Positions 33,103 to 43,770 of a stretch of DNA of 64,000 nt are shown here, in pieces (the stretch's first letter is position 1; the number at the start of each line of letters is the position of its first letter). Position numbers and translations under genes: made by a program. Source of the stretch: Kalaharituber pfeilii. Its lineage: Eukaryota; Ascomycota; Pezizomycetes; Pezizales; Pezizaceae. The stretch spans positions 1 through 64,000 of the forward strand of contig WHUZ01000113.1 in assembly GCA_015179045.1 (NCBI GenBank), given 5' to 3'. A model generated the notes under the pieces. It saw only the letters and a program-made list of their open reading frames with translations, was not told where the DNA came from and made no database searches.

Positions 33103-33958
33103 CTGTAGTTCACCACTTTCCCGGACACCCCACTTTCCCGGACACATCTACCACCGAAACTGCGCAACTTTCGCACTCAATATCTCAACAACCACAACAG
33201 CATTTGTGAATGCACTTTTGTGTAGCTATTAGACAAAGTGTAATTCTTGCTATCTAGCACTTTTTCTTTATCAAAAATTGTGGTTGCAAAGGGATTATGG
33301 CTTGTCGCATTTTTGTTGGAAGGCTTGGCATTTATTTGTATGGGATCTCCATACAAAATGTTCAACAGACTCGATTGTAGTCCTACTCTTCAACGCTAAT
33401 TACAATAGCTATAATAGTATATGTCAAGAATCACCTGAAGAGGTATAGTAAGGTACTGCATTTAGTTCACTTTCATTTGTTGAATTGTAGAGTTGGTGTA
33501 CAACTATCTACTTTTGGGCGTTATTCTCATACAAATGGTTTCTATGGGAAATATGAATATTGTGAATAATTTCACAACCACTACAGTTATTACCTAACTA
33601 CGTTGTTCATAGGTTCCGACTGAGTGATGCTATTGAATGTGAGTGCCTGAGTTTTTTTCATGAATTGATTGCAGGTGTAGCATGCAGAATTCGGGGGTGG
33701 TGACATTTGTATGGAGATCCCATACAAATAAATGCCAAGCCTTCCAACAAAAATGCGACAAGCCATAATCCCTTTGCAACCACAATTTTGATGAAGAAAA
33801 AGTGCTAGATAGCAAGAATTACACTGTTTGTAATAGCTACACAAAGTGCATTCACAAATGCTGTTGTGGTTGTTGAGATATTGAGTGCGAAAGTTGCGTA
33901 GTTTTGGTGGTAAATGTGTCCGGGAAAGTGGGGTGTCCGGGAAAGTGGTGAACCACAG
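33103..33958. mobile_element. 0.86-kb TIR/TA MITE, 'TTCACCAC' family
   Basis: The arms start CTGTAGTTCACCACTTTCCC on the left and (inverted) CTGTGGTTCACCACTTTCCC on the right, and stay complementary for well over 200 bp, including AAGGCTTGGCATTTATTTGT. The short word CACTTTCCCGGACA is itself repeated in each arm. TA flanks both ends; the excised flanks rejoin the transposase frame. No transposase is encoded. Confidence 0.9.
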
Positions 33959-34383
33959 TAGATCTCAGCATTCGCAAATGAACTGGAAAGCCCATATCAC
34001 TCATTGTAAGTGCCCAGGCCTCTAATGCATTCTCTTCACCTCTAGTAAGCAATTGCTGCCTTTCGCGAGCCTCCTTCCTTCCTTTCTGCACCCCATCGAG
34101 TCGTCTACGTAATGTAATAGCTTTTACATCAAAGTAGGAAGCAATTTTTGGTATTGACTCTTCCCGATGTTTGTATGCATAAGCGATTGCTCGGTTAATG
34201 TTTTCAGGCTTACTTTCCTGTCGCATAGCTATTAACTGCGGGTAAAACGAGTTCAAAATATGTAGAATTCGCTGAGATATGCAGGATAATCGCGGTTGAA
34301 AGATGAGGAGCAGGTTGCCGAAGCGGGGGTGAAAATGTAGGATCGTTACAGGGGGGCAGATCGTTACCACATCGGGCACGTTA

Positions 34384-36421
34384 ACATTTCACGAAATCTT
34401 CTTATCTGCGTTCTAATACTTTAATTAAATTTATTGTGGGTGTGTATGCAAGAGTCCAAGGTAGTCAAAAGTTCCAGGGCCTGATATTAAGGTTTATTGC
34501 GACCTGGGAGCAAGAAAACGTTGAGCAAAATTTCAATTATACCCTGCCATGGCCTAGCGATGCAAGCGAGGTTATGTGATTTAATATTAAAATAATAATA
34601 AAAAAAATTTCAATTATGGGGAAGTAGAAGTATGTACTCGGGGGTAGGGGTAAGCCTTCAGAAGTGCGAAAAGTTGCATAGAATGTGATAGGGATAGTTG
34701 CTAGGATAGACCCCACCTCTTGGCTATGTAATACCTGTTACCCTACAGGCATTTCCTGCATGCTTCGAATCGTTACACACTTTCACGTTTATTTTTACCC
34801 AACTTACACAACTCCATTTCCCAGTCATAGCCTCGAATCACCCGCTGAAGCTAGTAAAATGAAAAATCCGAGCTTCAGCATGCAAAGATCCTAGTCATAA
34901 AATTGAGAAACCTACTTGAGTTGAAGCACAATCTAAATTATGATGAATGTATTAAATGGAAGTGGAAAAAAAAGCTTCAAGAGTTGGGATAAAAATGGGA
35001 AAAGAGGGACTTCTGGTATTAGTTAGAAGGGTGTTAGATTGGGTTTGGTGTTGTGGTAGTTGGATGGAATTGTGCAGTGCTTTGTGAAGTGGTATGTAGT
35101 TGAAAAATACGTATGTTGTATTTTGTTGTGTGTAAATCCCAGATAATGAGGATTTTGCGACAAATCAACTTTTGACCCCCCTGTTCAGTGGCGTACATTG
35201 ATGCATGCATAGTGCTTCCGGGTATTTTCCTCTACCTCCCCGAGTATTATGAACATGAGCCATTGATTGGAAAATTGAGATGTATGACTCTCCACCGTCA
35301 CAGTTTTGCTGTACAACGTGTGTTGGGAGGTGGTATGTTGACTTCGTACTGAAAGCAAGTACTTACCTATGCAATTAATGAAAAAATTATGAGTATCCAA
35401 AATCTAACAAAAATGAAGCATGCTCTGTTTTCTAGAGAGGTGGGATATATGCTCTGGCAGGAAAAAAGCAAAAAATGATGCATACGGTGTTATAGTTGAC
35501 AACATATTGTAATTGGAAGATATGTCCGAATGGACACAGCTCTTGTTAACGAGATGCCCATACTGGGAGCAAATTCCGGTACAATTACATAGAGTGAAAA
35601 AACGTGTATACACTCAGAATGGGCATATTTCTGTTTATGTCAAGAGGTAGCATTTGGCAGGTGGTGCATGTATAGCTCACTGAGTGTCAGCCTAATTGTC
35701 TGTGTGGGCTGGTACTGGAAGGATAGCAGTGTAGTCCTGCGCTGGGCATACGAGCTTATTTTAATATTCTGTACTGTAACTTTGACTCTTATACAGTGCA
35801 AAAGGGATCCTGTACTGTGGCTCTGCTCCTGACTGTGGTAGATGGAGATCTCGAATATGCGACGATGTGGTGATTGTGCAATCCTTTGATGTTGAGATTG
35901 GTGTCTTACTGCTTCTTCCTTGTGTGTTAGCGCCTACGCTCCGTACACTCCCTGCATCTAGTCTGTACTCCCGCGTTTACTCCTTGTCCATATCCCTATT
36001 TTTGGAGAATTGTGAGGCTGCCGTGAAGAGGCATATACGCGGCGGGTTCTGCATGTAGCTTCGGATTATCTTTTGTGAGTCATTCGATGGGATGGTCTAT
36101 TCTTCTCTGCTCCAACGCGTGATTCTTTTCACGGTTACCCGGATCAAGATTTTTGTTTCTTCGTAGGGGGGTTGATAAGGATGAGGTTGATGACTCCGAG
36201 GCGTCGGACGCAGAGGGGGTTCTGAGCGGCATTCGGACATTGAGAAGTGGACTGAACTGTTAATGTTTGCGTATTCACTTGTTCTCGCTGCCTCATTTGT
36301 TCGTTTATTTTGTCTTTTGCTTTCCTTGCTTTTCTTTCCTTTGTCGCGATGGGACCGCTTTTTTTCGAGCGGGAGTGGGGAAATGGTGTTGATAGTGGCT
36401 GATGTGGTTGATCAACCAGCC

Positions 36422-36423
<2 letters not shown>
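34384..36423. other. No gene recognised; contains one micro-retroposon
   Basis: Apart from the insertion at 34541-34603 nothing is supportable; the frames here have no recognisable domain. Confidence 0.4.
34541..34603 (+). mobile_element. Micro-retroposon, family A (63 nt)
   Basis: ACCCTGCCATGGCC to GAGGTTATGTGA is followed by an A/T-rich tail. AAAATTTCAATTAT is duplicated exactly (34527-34540 and 34604-34617). Confidence 0.88.
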
Positions 36424-36457
<34 letters not shown>

Positions 36458-36657
36458 CATTACTCGCATGCCGCCTGAAGGCTATGGCGAGGGGTTAAAT
36501 ACACACTGTGAAAATGTCAAAAGAAAAGTACTCGTCTCCTCCCCGTCTGATGTTAAAGGAAAACATTACTCTGCCGCCCAGTCTAAAACCTCCGCCAGCC
36601 AGTCTCCTTCCCCTTTCGCCTTCGTAGGGTGCTTCAACACCGTCTCCCCCCCGGGGA
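36424..36657 (-). mobile_element. LINE 3' fragment, family-B tail
   Basis: About 30 T, then ATTTCATTACTCGCATGCCG and GGCTATGGCGAGG, is the reverse complement of the B tail. It is followed by C/T-rich sequence typical of the antisense of the LINE 3' end. AACCAGCC occurs just before the T run and again at 36658, a probable 8-bp target duplication. Confidence 0.65.
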
Positions 36658-36733
36658 ACCAGCCTATAGTTGATATTGCTGTTTGCGAAATGTACATATG
36701 TACTGTACCTTCTGACGGGTAACCTTTCTCAGA

Positions 36734-36821
36734 TTTTTTTTTTTTTTTTTATTATATCATTACTCGCGTGCCGCCCTATGGGCTATGGCGAGGTTAAATA
36801 CAAATTGGAATAAAGAAGATG
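36734..36821 (-). mobile_element. Short family-B retroposon (88 nt)
   Basis: Oligo(T), then ATATCATTACTCGCGTGCCG and GGGCTATGGCGAGG, plus about 30 nt of LINE 3' UTR. AACCTTTCTCAGA is duplicated exactly (36721-36733 and 36822-36834). Confidence 0.9.
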
Positions 36822-36867
36822 AACCTTTCTCAGAGGGAGGAGGATCTTCACCTTGTTTGGCGACCCC

Positions 36868-37206
36868 AGTTTGACTTTCTTGACTGCAAATCGCTTGACG
36901 TAGCTACGTCTCGTGTAGCGAGGACTCGTAGCCAATGACGGGTTCTCATACATGCGACATTAGGTGGTCTGTGTAACAACCTATCGAACCACTGAAGTAC
37001 ATGAACATGCCGACGTGCGGGGTCGGCAATATCATGATCGTCTGAAGTTGCATTGATTCGACTGGACTGCTCGCTCGCTCGATGCTGTACCATCGCATCC
37101 TCAAGACTCTCCATAAATAGTTTCGGCGCCCGAGACCCTTTCCAAGGCTGTTCTCCCCACTTTGACAAAATAACAATTAGGTCTGAAAAGTCGAATTCGA
37201 TCGGGG
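36868..37206 (+). promoter_or_regulatory. Conserved upstream block of the four-helix/LIM-like gene family
   Basis: Pieces of this block recur before the other copies: TGCAAATCGC-TGAC, GTGTAACA-AC-TATCGAACC, TCCTCAAGACT, and AAAAGTCGAATTCGATCGG directly before the ATG (compare 46418-46707 and 63420-63521). Conservation up to the start codon suggests promoter and 5' leader duplicated with the gene. Confidence 0.6.
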
Positions 37207-38957
37207 ATGATCGGGGCCACCATTTTCGGATGTCTTTATGCCGGTCTACGCATGGTAGCATGCTGCGGCATGTTCGGAGTCGGTGCCTTCTCTGTGCAAT
37301 TCATCGGGCGGCTTTCTGCCCTGCAGCATCCTCCTCCCCCATCTGAGCTCATGATAGCAGATGTTTTCGGGATTGTATTTGTAACTCCCCCCGGTTCCCT
37401 TTCTGCCATCATCACCGGAGTGCTCTATGTCCAGACACACTATTAATGAGTTGACATGACTGCAGGGCTTCACTGGAGGTGTCTGGTCTATCCTCGACTG
37501 CTACTGGTTCTTGAGGAGCCCTTGCGTCTCCTCCATTTACCAGATGTATAGGGACTTTGTTATCTATCTCTACATCTGGGCATTCATGGACCTGATGCTC
37601 ACTGTGGGCTTCGCAATGGGAGCCGTAACACAAGCAAAGTATCTCCCTAGGCCACTTGGCAAGTGTCAGGTTCTCGAGCAGCTGAAGCCACATGGTCAGA
37701 ATGGAAACAGTTATTTGGATTTCCTAGGGGATAGATCATCTTATGATAATGGAAAGCCAGTAAGTGAAGAGGACATTTGTGGAGCGCTTGTGGCGAGATG
37801 GAAGTTGGAGATTGCGATGGTGTAGGTTGGCCTTGTTACGTCCTTCTTTGGGGCACCTGCGGGGGAGTAGAAGAGATAGTTGATAATGGGTAGCTGAGAT
37901 ATGTGTAGTGTGCTTTCTGGGATCTATTGGCTCTTTGCCTCATACTGCATCGTGGAATACTTCTTTAGCCCAAGAGAAGCAGTCATCTCTTATCTACGCT
38001 ACTGGACCCGCGCCTCACAGCGCCGCAGAACACGGCGCCACCATGCATGGCATGCACTCGAAACCCAGAAGGCTAAAAAGCCTCAAATAGAGCTTGCAAA
38101 TAAAGAATGCGGACAGGCAGTAGAAGATAAGAGCCTTAGGCTACAAAAGTACAGTGAAAGGGCAGTCATGTTATCAAGTGCAGAAGTGTATCTGTCAAGG
38201 ATGCTGGGATGTTATGGAATGGCAACAGCCTTGTTGGAAACCTGTCATCATGCGGATTTTAGGAGCTTGATGAGAGTCTCGCAGGCTGTGAGAGTAGCGA
38301 CAATAGGGGCGATGGGAGCGGAGATGGTGAGAAAGCTGACCTGTATTTCGGGGAGAAAGGAGCAGTGTTGGAGCTGTGGTGGGCAAATTTGTGAGGTAAG
38401 TGGCCTGTTTGACTGTACACGTCGTACACACACAGTCTTGTGGACCCAGTCCAAAGAAACTATACAGCCAGAGTCTCTTGTGCTGACATTTGCGGCTAAA
38501 GGAATGCACCGTCTCTCAGATCCTCCCTCGCAACAATGAAGTTTCCTTCCACCTCAAATGCACACCCTGGTGCTCGAGCTGCTATCGCCGCAACCTTTGC
38601 ACCTACCGATTGGGGTCGCGGAACCACATTAGCACCTCTCGGTGGTGGGTCTCCACACCCAATTTGTGCGCCTGCAACACGCAGCAGCTCGGAGCATCTA
38701 CAGGCGGCACTTACAAAGTGAGCCTGTGTAGGATCTGTGAACAGGAGCATGATCCGGTAACGTTGCTTGCACGGCGGCAGGACAGGGGGCTGGCCGTGGG
38801 CGCAGATCTTGAAGGGGCAGCAAATGTGTTAGTGCGGGAGGAATGGAAGTGTTCACGCTGTGGGAAGTGCATAAAGGGGGAGGATGCAGAAAGAGTGTGG
38901 TGGAGATGTTGGCATTGCTACAGGGAGTGTGGGGCGGTGTTGCATTGGAAGGTCTGA
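37207..38957 (+). CDS. Four-helix membrane protein with C-terminal LIM-like Cys-rich domain, copy 1 (intact)
   Basis: Four exons are supported by comparison with the other copies: 37207-37380, 37466-37821, 37909-38395 and 38502-38957 (490 residues). The introns use GTAACT, GTAGGT and GTAAGT donors and AG acceptors, all frame-preserving. Splicing of intron 2 joins two open frames that would otherwise look like separate genes (IAMV to VLSG). Hydrophobic segments lie at about residues 3-28, 50-75, 89-112 and 172-196, a MARVEL-like four-helix plan. A cytoplasmic-looking helical linker with conserved AEVYLSRMLG and CHHADFRSLMRVSQA follows. Residues 330-366 contain C-x2-C ... H-x2-C-x3-C-x2-C, close to the first part of a LIM zinc finger, and more CxxC pairs (KCSRCGKC, RCWHCYREC) sit near the C-terminus. 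It is probably a zinc-binding membrane protein; the function is unknown. Confidence 0.82.
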
Positions 38958-39123
38958 GAGTAGGGAAGCATTGTTATACAAAGGCAAGGTCAAGGTTATT
39001 TATTTGTGCATCAATGAGCGTAAGTGGGGGTGATGTAAGTGAAGATTCAACTGATGAATGGTGGTAGATGGAGATTCATATGCAGATTTCTTGTTGTGCT
39101 ACAGTATCACGCTCATTCTACAG
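38958..39123 (+). other. Conserved 3' flank of gene copy 1
   Basis: Segments such as GAAGATTCAACTGATGAATGG and ATGGAG-TTCATAT recur after copy 2 (about 49620-49670), so the duplicated unit extends past the stop codon. It ends where a LINE fragment is inserted. Confidence 0.55.
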
Positions 39124-39472
39124 TGGTGCGGGGAACAGAAAGAAACCACAGCACACCTACTAGACGAATGCCAGGTGTGGAAAGAAAGGATATGGCCGGG
39201 CGGAAGGAAGGACATAGCCAGGGACTCAGGGGAGGGACAGGGACCCTCTACTGAGACTGATGGGACAGATGGAGGAGTGAATTTACATTTCTTCCACTTT
39301 TATTTGGGTTTTTATTTTTTCACGACAAGGACACGATGAAGGAATTGATGGACTGGGCAGGACGATAGATTCTTCCACACTTTATTTCATTTTATTTCAT
39401 TTTCCTTTATTTCCCAACTATTTCCTATGTACATAATCTCGCCATAGCCCCTAGGGCGGCACGCGAGCAATG

Positions 39473-39507
<35 letters not shown>
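39124..39507 (+). mobile_element. 5'-truncated LINE 3' fragment, family-B tail
   Basis: It begins inside the zinc-knuckle end of ORF2 (QWCGEQKETTAHLLDEC), continues with the 3' UTR and ends TCTCGCCATAGCCCCTAGGG to GCAATGATATT plus about 28 A. ATTCTACAG is duplicated exactly (39115-39123 and 39508-39516). Confidence 0.9.
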
Positions 39508-39510
<3 letters not shown>

Positions 39511-39747
39511 CTACAGCAATCTCTCAGGTTGACGCACTCGGCTCCAAACCTACCTCCATTATCTGTGCGTTTTCGAGTGGGATAGGCAGTCGCTCCCTCT
39601 TGGCTGCGTTTGCAGATTCATTGTTCAATGAGTCCTTCAGGTCCGAATTGTACTGCTCCTCCTGCTGTCGCAGTCTGTTCTGGGCCTACCCCGAGAGGAG
39701 ATATCTAGCCATATTGATGGTATCATAGAACATCCTAACAGACGTTT

Positions 39748-39977
39748 TTTTTTTTTTTATATATATATATATCATTAATCGCATACCGCCCTGTGGGCTA
39801 TGGGGATGTCTTAAGTACATAAATGAGTCAAACGAAAGTGAAAACATCCGTGAGTTGAAAGGAGGATAAAGGTAGTCGTGAAAACAGAAATGTAAAGGAA
39901 CGCTGCACTATGCTGTCTCCCCTAACATCTCCACTAATCTCCGTAACGGATCCCCCTCCTCTTCCCCGGTCCGGGGG
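39748..39977 (-). mobile_element. 5'-truncated LINE 3' fragment, family-B tail
   Basis: Oligo(T), ATATATATATCATTAATCGC and GGGCTATGGGGATG, followed by antisense 3' UTR and the last codons of ORF2. TAACAGACGTTT is duplicated (39736-39747 and 39978-39989). Confidence 0.88.
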
Positions 39978-40237
39978 TAACAGACGTTTATCATAGCTTT
40001 GTTATCATCCCAGCAGGATTCTGCCTGCCCGGAACGCATCAGAGAATAAACTTTTATGACAAAAAAATACGAAGCTTCCATATGTCAACAACAAGCTTAC
40101 GTCTTTGTTCGAATCGCAGACACCAATTCCGAACACTTCAATTCATCCTATCTGGCTATTGATTGCATCAACCAGGTCAACATCCCAAACTGCCGGATCG
40201 CGTTCATCGCAAAGGGCTGAGTATAGAAACTTATAAT

Positions 40238-40293
40238 TTTTTTTTTTTTTTTTTTATCATTACTCGCGTGCCGCCTAATAGACTATGGCGAGA
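40238..40293 (-). mobile_element. Family-B tail, minus strand
   Basis: About 20 T then ATCATTACTCGCGTGCCGCC and AGACTATGGCGAGA. No clear duplication; it abuts a + strand LINE fragment, so one may have inserted into the other. Confidence 0.65.
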
Positions 40294-40310
40294 CATCTTT
40301 ACTAGTAAAG

Positions 40311-41035
40311 TAAATGAAAAGTATACTAAAACTAATCATAGCCATAGCCAAAGCTCTCGAAAAAGGGGATGAGGAGATCCTAATCATTTTAGACTCGCAA
40401 ACGGCGGCCGACAAGCTAAAGAAGATCGCAGAGGGAAAGCCAACCCCAGATGGTGCCAATGAGATGTACAGGAGAGCCTGGAAGGACAGGGTGGCCCGAG
40501 GAGGCCTGGGCGTAGCGGTAATGTGGGTGAAAAGACACAAAGGCATTAAGGGAAATGCGGAAGCAGACAAGGCGGCGAAGGTAGGAGCCTTCTTGCCCTA
40601 CCAGCCGGAGACAGTCACGGAGGTAGGCTGCGCATGTCAACAAAAGCACATCGAGCTCAGGAAAGGAACAGGCTAGACCTGAGCTACAGGCCACTGCAGA
40701 GGATTGGGAGGCATGGTGCAAACACTAGGAGGCCTACTAGGCGGGAAAGGCCTGAGTGGCTGGAGACACAAGATGGGGCAGGTGGACAGCCCGGAATGCA
40801 GATGGGGCGGGGAGGAGGAGGAAACGGCGGCGCACTTATGGGGCAGGTGTGATATGTGGAAGAGGAAATGGGCAGGAGGAGCGGGGTCGATATACAGGCC
40901 TGTGCTTACGTCACCTTACTTATTTTCCCTATTACTTTACTGACTTTTCTATTAATGAAATTCATCTCTATGTAACTAGTCTCGTTATAACCCACAGGGC
41001 CTCGTCATAGCCCACAGGGCGGCACACGAGTAATG
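40311..41035 (+). mobile_element. LINE RNase H-end fragment, frameshifted
   Basis: It encodes RNase H sequence (ILIILDSQTAADKL, AVMWVKRHKGIKGNAEADKA), then after frame changes the conserved ERNRLDLSYRPLQR and GLSGWRHKMGQVDSPECRW segments. It ends CTCGTCATAGCCCACAGGG to CGAGTAATGATATAGA without long poly(A). It is close in sequence to the LINE at 42.0-43.7 kb and is a decayed partial copy. Confidence 0.82.
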
Positions 41036-41673
41036 ATATAGAGAATAAACTATATCAATTTTATTTATTATATAAATATAAATAAAACTTTATAAATATA
41101 TTATTGAATTTAATAAAAATTATTATAAAGCTATAGTTACGGAGTACTTATTTTCTTTTATAGCTATTAGTACTAAATTATATTATTTTAGCTACTAAAT
41201 ACTATTATAATACTAGTTCTTCTATTATATACTAGGGGTTGTTCACTGACTTACTGGGAATGACTACCAGAAAGTACCACTACTAACTGAGGCGCCTTGG
41301 CCCCTTCGTTCATTGGCCTATTGGCTGGTAGTCTCCAGTACCAACGTAACGCCTGTTACCAGTCATATTCGACTGGTAGTAGGCTCCTCTGGTAAGTAGT
41401 GCTCAGTTAGTAGCCTACTTTGCTGCATACGCTCGCATTATTTCGCACCATATGCACCACACGTGTATTCACATCCTGATTCACGTCAACATTCAGATGC
41501 ATCTACAAACACAAATAATGCTATTCATATTCATGGGTTCATCACGCGTCAATTAAGAATCATAAGCATCATGATAGCTTTTACATTGCTCCTAAGCTTT
41601 TATTGTATTATAGCTCTTTGAATTAGATGATGCATGTTGCAAAAGATTAAAGTCGATACGCGTATGCGCCGTA
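41036..41673. other. AT-rich, gene-free region
   Basis: 41040-41230 is strongly A/T-rich, with runs of ATTTATTATATAAATA type. From about 41240 to 41410 weak inverted words (ACTACTAACTGAG / CTCAGTTAGTAG) hint at another decayed MITE. No gene is seen. Confidence 0.5.
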
Positions 41674-41960
41674 GTGAGCGGCACGAGCTAGCTCGAGCCT
41701 AGATTGATTATATATATAATATTGACAAACTAAACTAAACTAAGCTAAATTTTCATCTTTCTCACTACTATCAGCTAAATTGTGCATTTCGAAGTTGTTG
41801 GTAGGTCAGAATGAGCTCCAAGTCTCTAATTATTACTATATTAGGTATTTACAGTTTATGAAACCTTGCACTGGCTAAGCATTCTAGTGAGCTGGCAAGA
41901 AAAACACTAGCATGATCTTGGCTCGTTTGAGCTCGAGCTGGCTCGGCTCGTGCCGCTCAC
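41674..41960. mobile_element. 0.29-kb TIR/TA MITE
   Basis: The ends GTGAGCGGCACGAGC and GCTCGTGCCGCTCAC are perfect 15-bp inverses, extended by imperfect AGCTCGAG pairing and flanked by TA on both sides. No coding capacity. Confidence 0.82.
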
Positions 41961-42000
41961 TAGTATGCGGTGATGTGTAGAGGCATATAGTTTGTGGTAT

Positions 42001-43740
42001 TTTTTTTTTATATATATATATCATTAATCGCGTGCCGCCCTATGGGCTATGGCGATGTTTAATTACATATGACTGAATAAAATCTGACTGGAAATGTGAA
42101 ATAAGTAAAAATGAAAGTAAAGGAAAAGTGAAATGCTAAACCGTTGTCTAGTCCATCCTGGCCCACGTCAATAACCCGACCAGATTGTCTCCTTCCCCTT
42201 CTCTCGTCTTGGGGGGCGCCTTAAGGTCTGCTTCTCCTCCCGGCCATTTGTCTTTCCAGGGTTGGCATTCGTTGAACATGTGGGTGGTGTTTTCTAGTGC
42301 TCTGCCGCACCACCTACATTCCGGCGAGTCCACCTTTCCGATTTGGTATTTCCATTGTCTCAGCCCCTTGTTTCCTAGGATGCCAGCCAGTGTGGTAACT
42401 AGCTTTCGGTTAGCTAGCCGTTGGAGTGGCCTATATGTCAGTTGTAGTCTGTTCCTTTCCTCGGCCCTCTGGGCTTTGGCGTACTGGTGAATCCCCGCTT
42501 CGGTAACCGTCTCGTCCTGATATTGTAGGGCGGTGCCGACTTTGGCAGCTCTGTCTGCCTCGCTGTTGCCCTGAATGCCTATATGTGATTTAACCCACAT
42601 GACGGCTATGTCTAGGTCGCCTCTCCCTGCCCTCTTTTCCCACTGCTCTCTCACGACTCGGGCAGGGCCCTCGTGTGTTGGGTGGCCGTCCGCAATTTTC
42701 CTTAGCTTGGTGATTGCTATCCTGGAATCTGTGATGATCAGCAGCTCTCTATCCTGGGCCATTGCCTTGCCCATTGCCATCAGTTCCACGTCATTCACCG
42801 TCGCATGAGTGCCTAGATATAGTGATGTGTTTGTCTGGTTGTGATGGGTTCCTGCTCCGGTACTATCACCCATCCTACTCCCATCAGTGTAGACACATGT
42901 CCACCCTTCGTCTTCTTCTCTGGCTAACCTGTCTTCCCACTCCTCTCTTGAGGTGTCGCTTGGTTGGAATAGCATTACGTGTAGTGATAGGAGGTGTCGG
43001 TGCATTAGAGAGCCTCTCAGGTATATCGTGTCTGGCTGGGGGTCCCTCAAGGGCTCGTTGTGGAAGTATAGGGTTCGGGCTTTTACCCTTTCGGATTCGC
43101 TATAACTGAAGGTCTCTGCGGTTTCTAGATTGGTGAGTCCTTCCACCACATCCCGTCTTGTGCCTCAGGGTGCTCCTGAGATCTCCCTGGTCACCATGTA
43201 CTGCCACCGGCTAAGTTGGTTTATTTTGTTCTTCGCTGGGGTGCCCCATGCGTAGTTTGTCCAAGCCCAGCTCCCCCAAGTTGCTATGTTCCTAGCTATG
43301 CTAGTATATAGCTGTCTTCTTTTGGCTGGTGCAACTTTGGTTAGTCGCGAAGCTACCCTCCAAGCCGCTTTTCTTAGATTGAGTCTTTTAGTGAAGTGGT
43401 TATTGAATTTTAGTTCCCAATTGATGTATAGTCCTACCATCTGGTAGCTGGGACCCTTCACACCTATTATGACCATTTCAAACTTCTTGGGGTCTAGCGC
43501 AAATTCTTCTTTTCCTGCCTCCTGTGTCAAGTTTGGCCGGTATTCTGCAATCTCCCTTTTCAAGCACCTTAGGGATTTGTTTGATACGATGGAGTGGAAG
43601 TCGTCTACATAGGACCTGGTGAAATTCCTTTTGTCTGCCTCTTCTGCGACTGGTACCACCCCTATGAGGAAGAGGGTTGGAGATAGGGGGGAACCCTGTG
43701 GCGTTCCGTCTGTCATTTTGCCCGTGGCTCGTGTTTTTCT
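42001..43740 (-). mobile_element. Tad1-like LINE, 5'-truncated
   Basis: The 3' end is a short A run after CATCGCCATAGCCCATAGGG to GCGATTAATGATATATATA (minus strand), the family-B tail. The element keeps the second half of ORF2. The 5' junction lies near 43740, next to another transposon at 43771. I could not fix a target duplication. Confidence 0.85.
42148..43716 (-). pseudogene. LINE ORF2: reverse transcriptase (partial) and RNase H
   Basis: The product would perform target-primed reverse transcription. Read from 43716: TDGTPQGSPLSPTLFL, the catalytic YVDDF, thumb-region sequence, then RNase H with acidic residues in YTDGS, NDVELMAM, IITDSR and NSEADRAAK, and a C-terminal C-x2-C-x8-H-x4-C knuckle (CRWCGRALENTTHMFNEC). 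One in-frame TGA at 43165-43167 (after ISGAP) interrupts it; the frame is otherwise open to the stop at 42148. The endonuclease and the first half of the reverse transcriptase are missing by 5' truncation. Confidence 0.9.
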
Positions 43741-43770
43741 ATCTCAGGATATTTGAAAGATATTGGGTTT

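Larger units (their letters stand above)
31177..34226 (-). pseudogene. Fot1/pogo transposase, disrupted
   Basis: The product would cut and join transposon ends at TA sites. From ATG at 34226 (MRQESKPENINRAIAYAYKH) there is a helix-turn-helix region (SIPKIASYFDVKAITLRRRL), a CENP-B-like second half (RWHERFLLRHP) and a DDE domain with the three Asp in NYDEKG, VDGHSSH and QPLDVGCFSP. The C-terminus is a long Lys/Glu coiled coil, then acidic residues to the stop at 31177. Three problems are visible. A MITE splits the gene at 33103-33958. A one-base frame change near 32360 (CGCCTTTTAATTG) separates the first and second catalytic Asp. A Ser/Thr repeat expansion lies just before it. It is almost certainly inactive as it stands. 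Confidence 0.9.
30806..34381 (-). mobile_element. Fot1/pogo-type DNA transposon
   Basis: The left end GCGTGCCCGAAGTGGTAACG continues AGCTGG-CCCCCTGTAACGATCC and matches the inverse of the right end (ACGTGCCCGATGTGGTAACG). TA flanks both sides (30804-30805 and 34382-34383). The body carries a disrupted transposase gene on the minus strand and a nested MITE (33103-33958). Without the MITE the element is about 2.7 kb. Confidence 0.88.

Noticed and set aside
30806..34381. LTR retrotransposon or viral insertion
   Set aside because: The ends are inverted repeats with a TA target, and the coding content is a Fot1/pogo transposase; no gag, protease, integrase or viral gene was seen anywhere in the window.
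37901..38539. A separate gene starting at the ATG at 37901
   Set aside because: Across three copies a GTAAGT/GTAGGT donor sits exactly at the apparent upstream stop and an AG lies just before VLSG, so one spliced gene explains the data better; the ATG is not conserved in the other copies.
41040..41230. RIP-mutated region
   Set aside because: It is AT-rich, but I cannot compute dinucleotide indices, and several LINE and gene copies nearby keep long open frames, which argues against strong RIP across the window.
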